This document shows, in pieces, positions 1-5,305 of a DNA stretch of 5,480 bases (position 1 is the stretch's first letter; each line of letters opens with the position of its first letter). The notes below the pieces were generated by a model that worked only from the letters and a program-made list of their open reading frames with translations, ran no database searches and was not told where the DNA came from. Made by a program: the position numbers and the translations under genes. The stretch comes from JAYZQT01 sp964412235. GTDB lineage: Bacteria > Pseudomonadota > Alphaproteobacteria > MPNO01 > UBA830. The DNA lies in contig CAYPNT010000127.1 of assembly GCA_964412235.1 (NCBI GenBank), forward strand, positions 1 through 5,480, given 5' to 3'.

Positions 1-635
1 AAAAACGCGGGGTGGTGGCCAATGACTATCGCGATTGGGCATGCCTCTCCGCGGGCCTCATATTTTTTCCAAATCACGTTACCATCAGCTGTTTCCGACA
101 ACTGAACACCAAGTTCATTGCGGCTATGTACTTGATGGCGGTAAATGCCAATATTATCGATACCTGTGTCAGGGTCTCGCATTAATCCTAACCCAGCGGT
201 GATGAAGCGGCCGGCATCCAATTCGTGATATGTGCAGATCGGAAACTCATCTACGTTGATTTCGTCTCCGGTTTTTATGACTTCCTGCACTGGAGCGTCC
301 TCCACCATTACCGGTTCGATTGGATTGGCTTCCAAGGATGCGTATTCTTTTAAAAAGGCCTTCTCGTCACCTTCTTCCATCCCAATTGCGTACCGAAGGC
401 GCGCGAAATTGCCATGCATGTTCGCGACCAGGGGTATATTTGATCCCTTCACGTTTTCGAAGATTACAGCTTCGAAATGACCATCTTTTTCGAGCCGATC
501 AAGTATCCCGGTTACCCCGAACTTTGGGTCAACCTCCTTGGATATGCGGATAATTTGATCCGGATGCACTGTATCCAGGTATTTGATGAAACCGCGTAGA
601 TCCGGGGTGTATGGCTGGTTTGAGAGGTTATCCAT
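1..635 (-). CDS. UbiD-family prenylated-FMN decarboxylase, N-terminal part (3' end beyond window)
   Basis: UbiD-family enzymes reversibly (de)carboxylate aromatic, heteroaromatic or unsaturated acids in the cytoplasm using prenylated FMN, which is made by UbiX. This frame is open from the ATG at 635 to the left edge and gives 211 residues, a little under half of a usual UbiD of about 490-500. Family landmarks are DLRGFIKYL (12-20), the FPICTYHELDAGRFITAG stretch (131-148), and DNIGIYRHQV (160-169), where Asn161 and Arg166 correspond to the metal/prFMN-phosphate binding region. These are followed by KKYEARGEACPIAIVIGHHP (190-209), equivalent to the family's 'G..PvAv.iG..P' strand. The catalytic Glu/Asp/Glu region lies outside the window. 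An in-frame ATG at 641 is an alternative start; 635 is preferred because the AAGAGA at 651-646 is then better spaced. The gap to the rhodanese stop is only 17 bases, so the two are probably co-transcribed. The substrate is unknown and no ubiX is visible. Confidence 0.9.
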   Translation of the reverse strand, partial: MDNLSNQPYTPDLRGFIKYLDTVHPDQIIRISKEVDPKFGVTGILDRLEKDGHFEAVIFENVKGSNIPLVANMHGNFARLRYAIGMEEGDEKAFLKEYASLEANPIEPVMVEDAPVQEVIKTGDEINVDEFPICTYHELDAGRFITAGLGLMRDPDTGIDNIGIYRHQVHSRNELGVQLSETADGNVIWKKYEARGEACPIAIVIGHHPAF

Positions 636-652
636 GATCATTAGTCTCTTAT

Positions 653-1057
653 TTAACGGTCCTTCGGTGGGTCTATTGGTGCGCCGGCTTCGATCCACGC
701 GGTCATTCCACCCTCTAAATGGGCAACTGGCGTGAGACCCATATCCTGCGCCGTTTTTGCCGCAAGAGCAGAGCGCCAGGCGCCCGCACAATAAAAGATA
801 AATTTCTTTTCTTCGGCAAAAAATGACCGGTGGTACGGGGTGTCCGGGTCAATCCACATCTCTAACATGCCCCTCGGCACATGCCGGGCACCGGTAATAC
901 GACCAGTTTTGGCCACCTCTCGGATGTCTCGGATATCGATGAACAATACGTCTTCTTGACCGATAAGTGGCCGGGCACCGGCTATACTGATTCCTTCGAC
1001 TTCCTTATTCGCATCGGCAACCATTTGTTTTACAGAGTGTTTAATAGTCAAGGTCAT
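653..1057 (-). CDS. Single-domain rhodanese-like sulfurtransferase
   Basis: A 134-residue cytoplasmic protein that is essentially one rhodanese domain. Such proteins carry sulfane sulfur on an active-site cysteine as a persulfide and pass it to thiophilic acceptors. Visible landmarks are LFIDIRD (38-44), GARHVPRG (56-63), the active-site loop C90-A-G-A-W-R95 followed by SALAAKTAQDMG, and the C-terminal LEGGMTAW (114-121). The catalytic Cys90 and loop-closing Arg95 are both present, so the enzyme should be active. There is no signal peptide or membrane segment. The start at 1057 is chosen because its ATG overlaps the TGA of the upstream MBL gene (ATGA) and a GGAGGA at 1074-1069 lies 11 bases before it; a TTG at 1078 would add seven residues but would contain that ribosome site. 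Coupled translation with the MBL hydrolase and the UbiD 17 bases downstream suggest one operon. The physiological sulfur donor and acceptor cannot be told. Confidence 0.92.
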   Translation of the reverse strand: MTLTIKHSVKQMVADANKEVEGISIAGARPLIGQEDVLFIDIRDIREVAKTGRITGARHVPRGMLEMWIDPDTPYHRSFFAEEKKFIFYCAGAWRSALAAKTAQDMGLTPVAHLEGGMTAWIEAGAPIDPPKDR

Positions 1058-2055
1058 TGGTGTCCGTGTCCTCCGCAACTACTATGTGGATGCCGCTCAG
1101 GGTATTCTGACCAATACCATTTTGCCATCTCGGAAAATACCTTCATCGCGGCCGGCGGTTTTCCATCATCATTAAATTCTCGGTAAAGGGAGTTAACATT
1201 TATGAAAACCCGCTCGCGGTCTATCCAATTATTATAAAAATCAGTGATAATTTCCTCTGACGCCTCCACCCAATTCAAACCCGCATCGTACCTTTTCCGT
1301 GCTTCGTCTCTCAGTTCGGAGAGATAATTGCGCAAAGCGCGAACTTCATCTTTGCCGCTGATTGGGCCATGCCCCGGTACAACCGTTTCGACGTCCAAAC
1401 CAAGAATGTAGTCACACGCCTCAATCCAATTTTTTACAGGACCTGCCCACATCACGGGATGGCCACCGACAAAAATTATATCGCCCGTAAAGATGGTTCT
1501 GTCTTCCGGTACATATACCAGCACATCTCCCCCAGTGTGCGCTGGCCCGACATTTGTAAGCTCTACTTGTTTTTGTCCTACGGTCAGAGAGAGAAATTTT
1601 TCAAAGGTGTGTGTCGGTGGGGTATGAATTATGCCGTCATAGTTGAATTTGCGACCCATTAGTTCCCAGATAATGGCACCAGCATCGCCGAGACTTTGCC
1701 AATTATTTACCCGGTCGACAAATAACTTAGGTGGTCGCCCGTCCATCTCCTGTTTGCATGCATCAGAGGAAACGATTTTAGCATTTGAGACCAGTTGGTT
1801 GCCAAACGTGTGATCCCCATTGGCGTGGGTGTTGACTAGTGTATTAATCTCCTGAGCGGCCGGCACAGCATTGCGCATAGCGTCCAGCATTTCCGCCGTT
1901 AACGGGAGGTCAAATAGCGTATCAACCAGCAGAGACTGGTCCTCATCCACAATTAATCCCGCATTACTCCAACCCCAACCTCCGTCGGGAAGCAGCCATG
2001 CCCAGGTTCCGTTTCCAAGGTCGTGCAAGCCTTTTGTATAATGCCAATTTGTCAT
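1054..2055 (-). CDS. Metallo-beta-lactamase-fold hydrolase with HxNxDH metal motif
   Basis: A 333-residue MBL-fold protein. The family hydrolyses esters, lactones, thioesters or lactams, or oxidises persulfides, at a mono- or dinuclear metal site. The metal motif reads THANGDHTFGN (76-86): His77, Asn79, Asp81 and His82, so the second His of the usual HxHxDH is Asn. Other ligand motifs are GPAHTGGD (His173), FTGDIIF (Asp192) and VPGHGPI (His229). The N-terminus (NGTWAWLLPDGGWGWSNAG) forms the first strands; the last ~90 residues are a helical extension ending in RHPHSSCGGHGHQ. There is no signal peptide. The ATG at 2055 is preferred because a GTG at 2118 has no ribosome site, adds 21 residues unlike the fold and lies within the likely promoter. 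The TTG at 2073 is another possibility, with AAGG eight bases upstream. The gene heads the leftward operon and overlaps the rhodanese by ATGA. MBL plus rhodanese recalls persulfide dioxygenase systems, but the substituted motif makes that assignment unsafe; it may act on a catabolic intermediate of the UbiD pathway. Confidence 0.9.
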   Translation of the reverse strand: MTNWHYTKGLHDLGNGTWAWLLPDGGWGWSNAGLIVDEDQSLLVDTLFDLPLTAEMLDAMRNAVPAAQEINTLVNTHANGDHTFGNQLVSNAKIVSSDACKQEMDGRPPKLFVDRVNNWQSLGDAGAIIWELMGRKFNYDGIIHTPPTHTFEKFLSLTVGQKQVELTNVGPAHTGGDVLVYVPEDRTIFTGDIIFVGGHPVMWAGPVKNWIEACDYILGLDVETVVPGHGPISGKDEVRALRNYLSELRDEARKRYDAGLNWVEASEEIITDFYNNWIDRERVFINVNSLYREFNDDGKPPAAMKVFSEMAKWYWSEYPERHPHSSCGGHGHQ

Positions 2056-2078
2056 CTGTCCGTTGACCCCCAACACAT
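2052..2078 (-). other. Possible 8-codon leader ORF coupled to the MBL start
   Basis: On the minus strand an ATG at 2078 opens an eight-codon frame (MCWGSTDR) whose TGA overlaps the MBL start as ATGA, the same arrangement as at the MBL/rhodanese junction. AGAGG at 2093-2089 sits 10 bases upstream. The MBL ATG itself has only a weak Shine-Dalgarno (ACGGACAG), so coupling from a leader could explain its translation. A frame this short can easily occur by chance, and the confidence is low. Confidence 0.2.
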
Positions 2079-2094
2079 AAACCTTGTACCTCTT

Positions 2095-2123
2095 ACTTAA
2101 CGTGACGGAAAGTGACACGTAAA
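2095..2123 (-). promoter_or_regulatory. Candidate promoter of the MBL-rhodanese-ubiD operon
   Basis: On the minus strand TTTACG (2123-2118) and TTAAGT (2100-2095) are separated by exactly 17 bases and each matches a sigma-70-type hexamer at four of six positions. Transcription would start near 2088, giving a leader of about 33 bases before the ATG at 2055 and ruling out the GTG at 2118 as a start. The call is by eye and the matches are moderate. I found no equally good pair for the rightward operon in the 90-base gap. Confidence 0.35.
2100..2120. promoter_or_regulatory. Candidate operator: inverted repeat ACGTG-N11-CACGT
   Basis: Perfect 5-base arms at 2100-2104 and 2116-2120 flank an 11-base spacer; allowing one mismatch the arms extend to 8 bases (2097-2104 and 2116-2123). 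A direct repeat of GTGAC (2102-2106, 2112-2116) with a 10-base period overlaps it. The element fills the space between the proposed -35 and -10 of the leftward operon and sits 26 bases before the start of the HTH gene, an ideal place for that protein to repress or control both directions. Binding is inferred from position only. Confidence 0.4.
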
Positions 2124-2130
2124 AAACAAC

Positions 2131-2134
2131 GGAG
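2131..2134 (+). promoter_or_regulatory. Ribosome binding site of the XRE regulator
   Basis: GGAG lies 11 bases before the ATG at 2146 and 17 bases before the in-frame ATG at 2152, favouring 2146. An out-of-frame ATG at 2138 opens a three-codon frame that stops across the 2146 start; I regard it as chance. Confidence 0.4.
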
Positions 2135-2145
2135 CAGATGGCTGG

Positions 2146-3030
2146 ATGACTATGCGCTTCGATGATATAGGTGATCGATTAAAAGCGTTTCGCCTTGCTA
2201 CGGGTCTCAGTGCCGAAGAGATCGCCCGTCGGCTTGGTATTTCTCGGACCGCCTTGTATCGGTTTGAAAAGGGCGACGTCGCCAAGATCGAAACGCTCGA
2301 GAAGCTTTCGGTTTTGTTGGAGGTGTCGGTTCCCACTCTACTGGGCGTTGGCGTTGAATATATTTCATCAGCCGTCACGTTTTTTGAGCGTTTACGTCAA
2401 ATAGAGGAAAGTGCCGAGCATATTATCGTACTTGCAGGTCCTGTGTCTTTTTTGCTGTCTTCCGAATCCTTCGGTGACATGTTGGAAGAGGTCCTCGCGG
2501 AGAGTATTGCGGAAAATGCGACCGAACAAAGTTCTGGTTTGGATATTGTCGGAGAACTCATTCCTATTCTTCGTCAGAGAAAAGCAACATGGAAATTGCG
2601 TAAACCGGGCATATTGAACCTTATTTCAGGGGCGGAGATAGACCGATTTCTTCGTAATGGATTGGTTGGATCCCTCGATTTACCTGATAATGTTACAGCT
2701 CAACGGCGTGTTCGGGCACGAGCGGAAGCAGACCATCTAATCCAATTGATGGAAGAAGAGCCGATTGGCGTTCAAATTGGGATAGTCCCGGGTTCGTTGC
2801 CACACAATAGTTTTCAGATCTTTAAACAGGCGGATCGCAAAATTTTATCGTTGAGCCCGTTTCGTCTTGGCGAACAGCCGAATATCCAGGGAGGAATCGC
2901 TATGATCACTTCCGCGCCCGAAGCTGTGGAGCTTCATGAACGGACTGTTGAAAACATGTGGCGCAGGGCTCATAAAGGAAAGAATGCAGCGAAGTTTATG
3001 CGCGAGCTTATGAAGAAGCTACCGAGCTAA
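2146..3030 (+). CDS. XRE-family HTH transcriptional regulator with unassigned C-terminal domain
   Basis: A 294-residue cytoplasmic DNA-binding protein. Residues 8-66 form a Cro/C1-type helix-turn-helix: RLKAFRLATGLSAEEIARRLG supplies the first helices, ISRTALYRFEKGD (32-44) the recognition helix and following turn, and the IETLEKLSVLLEVSVPTLLG stretch the closing helices. The remaining ~225 residues are not a cupin, peptidase or other effector domain I can name. They contain a hydrophobic strand EHIIVLAGPVSFLL (91-104), a basic RRVRARAEADHL helix (187-198), and VQIGIVPGS (209-217) leading to FQIFKQADRKILSLSPFRLG (223-242), and end in a helical, lysine-rich tail. The order loosely recalls HTH regulators with a C-terminal ligand-sensing domain such as DUF5753, but this is resemblance by eye. 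The gene sits at the divergent promoter next to an inverted repeat and one base before the TPR-oxygenase gene, so it probably controls both operons. Its effector may be a pathway substrate. Confidence 0.88.
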   Translation: MTMRFDDIGDRLKAFRLATGLSAEEIARRLGISRTALYRFEKGDVAKIETLEKLSVLLEVSVPTLLGVGVEYISSAVTFFERLRQIEESAEHIIVLAGPVSFLLSSESFGDMLEEVLAESIAENATEQSSGLDIVGELIPILRQRKATWKLRKPGILNLISGAEIDRFLRNGLVGSLDLPDNVTAQRRVRARAEADHLIQLMEEEPIGVQIGIVPGSLPHNSFQIFKQADRKILSLSPFRLGEQPNIQGGIAMITSAPEAVELHERTVENMWRRAHKGKNAAKFMRELMKKLPS

Positions 3031-3031
3031 C

Positions 3032-4378
3032 ATGGTTCGAGATTTGAAGTTTCTGTTATCCAGGGCGGCCGCATATCAGGATGCCAAAAATTTTCACGAG
3101 GCAGAGGCGACTTACCGCAACGCACTCGAACTGGCCCCCAATAACCCCGGAGTGCTTCATAACCTGGCGGTTTTAACAGCGGGTCGGGGCGGACTTGAAC
3201 AAGCGTTAGAAACTTTCGACCGTTTAATTTCTTCTCACCCCGAATATTGTGAGGCTCACTTCAATCGGGGAAACGCACTAAAAGCGCTTGGCCGCACCAA
3301 GGACGCTATCGGAGCATTCCAATCGGTGGTTGGACTGGAACCGGAACACTACGACGCACACCTCGCACTTGGATATCTTTGGTTGGAATTCGGCAATCTT
3401 GGCCGATCACTCGATCATTTTGCACGTACCTATGAGTTGCGAAGAGGTGACGACCGGACCGGTATTGCGGCGAAGTCTCTGGAAACCGCAACATCCTTAA
3501 AACTGAAACACGACGCAGATCTGTTTCGAAATTTGTCGTTCCGTGCCCGAGACCGTGAAAGATTTAAAATTCTTGCTCGCCTCTATGACGGCGTTTCTAA
3601 AGAATTAACAGAAGGCGTGACTGCATTATCATCTGATCAGCTAAACCGCCTTGGTGCAGATTATAATGGACCCATCCACTTTGTGGACACGCCTGAAGTG
3701 CCAGGGGGTGTGGTAAATCCTGACCTGGATTTTGACAAAATTAGGGAAGAATACGCGGCCGGTGCGCCATTTATTTCTTATTTTGACAATTTGCTCAGTC
3801 CTCGAGCATTAAAGATGCTCCAACGTTTTTTGCAACAAAGTACAATTTGGCACGACTTTCACCACATACCGGGTTTTGTAGCTTCCTACCTCGAAGATGG
3901 GTTAGCTTGTCCATTAATTCTTCAAATCGCGCATGAATTCCGGACGGCTTTACCTGAAATCCTGGGTGTCTATCCGCTTTCTCAAGCTTGGGCATTTAAA
4001 AGTTTGGTAGGTTCGCTGCCTATTAGAGTGCATGCCGACGATGCAGCCATAAGCCTTAACTTTTGGATTACGCCTGACCGGTCAAATCAAAACCCTTTAA
4101 GTGGCGGGCTCTCGGTCTATCGCGAACCACCTCCATCAACCTGGGAATATTTCGGTTACGAGCAAGATCAGGCTGAGATAGAACAATTTTTAAGCCTTGG
4201 TTCTGTCTCCGCGGTTTCGGTTCCCTATCGGACAAATCGCGCGGTGTTATTTGATTCACGTCTCTTTCATGAAACTGATAAACCTGATTTTGCCCCCGGA
4301 TATCAAAATCACCGCATCAACATCACGATGTTATTTGGGGAGCGCGCCAAATGTATTAAAAAAGGCGTTTTTCTTTAA
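3032..4378 (+). CDS. TPR repeat protein with C-terminal 2-oxoglutarate/Fe(II)-dependent oxygenase domain
   Basis: A 448-residue soluble two-domain protein. Residues 7-142 contain about four TPR units (starting near 7, 41, 75 and 109) with typical residues such as YQDAKNFHEAEATYRNALELAP and FNRGNALKALGRTKDAIGAF; TPRs usually bind protein partners. A linker (143-245) leads to a double-stranded beta-helix oxygenase domain from about 246. Its iron triad is visible as His334-x-Asp336 (IRVHADDAAISLNFWITPD) and His413 (FDSRLFHETD), and Arg428 (NHRINITMLFG) is placed to bind the 2-oxoglutarate carboxylate. This predicts an active dioxygenase hydroxylating a protein or small molecule. There is no signal peptide or membrane segment. 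The ATG lies one base after the regulator's TAA with only a weak ribosome site, implying coupled translation. A 54-base AT-rich gap separates it from the PyrK-like gene. The substrate is unknown; halogenase or desaturase chemistry is not favoured because the triad Asp is intact. Confidence 0.87.
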   Translation: MVRDLKFLLSRAAAYQDAKNFHEAEATYRNALELAPNNPGVLHNLAVLTAGRGGLEQALETFDRLISSHPEYCEAHFNRGNALKALGRTKDAIGAFQSVVGLEPEHYDAHLALGYLWLEFGNLGRSLDHFARTYELRRGDDRTGIAAKSLETATSLKLKHDADLFRNLSFRARDRERFKILARLYDGVSKELTEGVTALSSDQLNRLGADYNGPIHFVDTPEVPGGVVNPDLDFDKIREEYAAGAPFISYFDNLLSPRALKMLQRFLQQSTIWHDFHHIPGFVASYLEDGLACPLILQIAHEFRTALPEILGVYPLSQAWAFKSLVGSLPIRVHADDAAISLNFWITPDRSNQNPLSGGLSVYREPPPSTWEYFGYEQDQAEIEQFLSLGSVSAVSVPYRTNRAVLFDSRLFHETDKPDFAPGYQNHRINITMLFGERAKCIKKGVFL

Positions 4379-4432
4379 TTTATTACACTTTTATGATAAA
4401 CGTTTTTCCCCTTGAACGGCATATATAGAAAA

Positions 4433-5305
4433 ATGACTGACCTCCGTCCCAATGAAAACTACACAACTTCAGCAATTCGACCCGGGGATCCGGATCGCTA
4501 CCCCGCGAAACCCGTTGGGGAATATTTAACTGACGTTGTTTCCAATGAATGGGTAAATGAGGAATATAAATTGCTGTGCCTCGCCGTTCCCAAGAAGGCC
4601 CTGTCGGCATACGCCGGACAATTTTTCCACCTGCTGTGCCCATCACCGGATGGAGCTGAGGTTTGGATGCGTCGCCCCATGAGTGTGTACCGTATTGATG
4701 GGGCAGGCCAAAAAATTGAATTTCTCTATAAGTGCGAGGGCCGTGGTACGAGGGGGATGGGTATGCTAGAGCCTGGAGACACGTTCAATATCTCTGGGCC
4801 CCTGGGGATCGGCTTTAAGCTGGATCCGGCCTGGAAGAATATTGTTGTGCTGGGTCGGGGAGTGGGATTGGCGACTCTCGCGCCATTGTCCCAACTTGCA
4901 GCGGAAAAAGCCTTAGGTGTCACCGCTATTTTGAGCGCACGTCGGTCCGACCTGTTGATGTCGCAGGACTTGTTTCGTGCGTTGGGTGCTGAGACGCTTT
5001 CCGTGGTAGATGAAGACGACAGTAGTGCTGTCGGTAATGTTGAAAAAATACTCGAACGACTGATATCCTCTGGCAAGGCGGATGCTTTTTTTACCTGTGG
5101 TTCGAGTCGCTTGCTTAAACTAATGCAAAAGCTTGGGAAAAAACACAATGTGCCCGGGCAGGTGGCAATGGAGCAGATTATGGTCTGCGGTTTTGGCGCT
5201 TGTTATGTGTGCATGAGAACGTTCCAGGTAGAAGGCGAACGAGTGCTTCGGCGTGTTTGCCGAGAGGGACCCGTATTCAACATGCAGGAGGCGGTCGGAT
5301 GGTAG
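4433..5305 (+). CDS. PyrK-like dihydroorotate dehydrogenase electron-transfer subunit (FAD, [2Fe-2S])
   Basis: A 290-residue member of the ferredoxin-reductase family. PyrK passes electrons between NAD and the FMN of class-1B dihydroorotate dehydrogenase through FAD and a [2Fe-2S] cluster. In order are a beta-barrel with AGQFFHLLCP (61-70) and the FAD motif RRPMSVYRID (80-89), a nucleotide-binding half opening with VVLGRGVGLATLAPL (138-152), and the C-terminal cluster motif MVCGFGACYVC...RRVCREGPVFN with Cys252, Cys257, Cys260 and Cys276, all four present. Against a typical PyrK of about 250-260 residues it has an N-terminal extension of some 25 residues, and the Gly-rich loop lacks the usual Pro of GGxGxxP. 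The ATG at 4433 is preferred over a TTG at 4412; neither has a strong ribosome site. The end overlaps the PyrD-like gene by 7 bases, a strong sign of a complex. It may serve dihydroorotate or another dihydro-heterocycle substrate. Confidence 0.88.
   Translation: MTDLRPNENYTTSAIRPGDPDRYPAKPVGEYLTDVVSNEWVNEEYKLLCLAVPKKALSAYAGQFFHLLCPSPDGAEVWMRRPMSVYRIDGAGQKIEFLYKCEGRGTRGMGMLEPGDTFNISGPLGIGFKLDPAWKNIVVLGRGVGLATLAPLSQLAAEKALGVTAILSARRSDLLMSQDLFRALGAETLSVVDEDDSSAVGNVEKILERLISSGKADAFFTCGSSRLLKLMQKLGKKHNVPGQVAMEQIMVCGFGACYVCMRTFQVEGERVLRRVCREGPVFNMQEAVGW
5286..5291 (+). promoter_or_regulatory. Strong ribosome binding site of the PyrD-like gene
   Basis: A perfect AGGAGG lies inside the end of the PyrK-like gene, 7 bases before the ATG at 5299. 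It fixes the start of the downstream gene and is the strongest ribosome site in the window. Confidence 0.75.

Noticed and set aside
232..553. Two plus-strand open frames over the left end
   Set aside because: They lie opposite the UbiD-family frame, which carries clear conserved motifs; their translations have none.
2056..2118. 21-residue N-terminal extension of the MBL protein from a GTG at 2118
   Set aside because: There is no ribosome site, the GTG lies in the proposed -35 region, and the added residues do not resemble the MBL N-terminus.
2097..2378. 93-codon minus-strand frame across the start of the regulator gene
   Set aside because: It overlaps the HTH coding region and the proposed promoter, and its product is serine/arginine-rich without recognisable domain.
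4357..4376. Terminator-like A-run, GGCG, T-run at the end of the TPR-oxygenase gene
   Set aside because: The only possible stem is A:T pairs with no GC core, and it lies inside the coding sequence before the stop; not a credible intrinsic terminator.
4392..4397. TATGAT as a -10 box for a PyrK/PyrD promoter in the 54-base gap
   Set aside because: The -10 match is good (five of six), but the region 16-18 bases upstream is a T-rich tract with only a poor -35 match, and the local AT-richness makes a chance hit likely.
4398..4405. Palindrome AAACGTTT in the same gap
   Set aside because: It does not extend beyond eight bases and is not repeated elsewhere in the window; too short to support an operator call.
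4412..4432. TTG start adding seven residues to the PyrK-like protein
   Set aside because: An in-frame ATG follows at 4433 and the TTG has no better ribosome site.
4726..5148. 140-codon open frame on the minus strand
   Set aside because: It is antisense to the well-supported PyrK-like gene, has serine/proline-rich low-complexity composition typical of a shadow frame, and shows no family motif.
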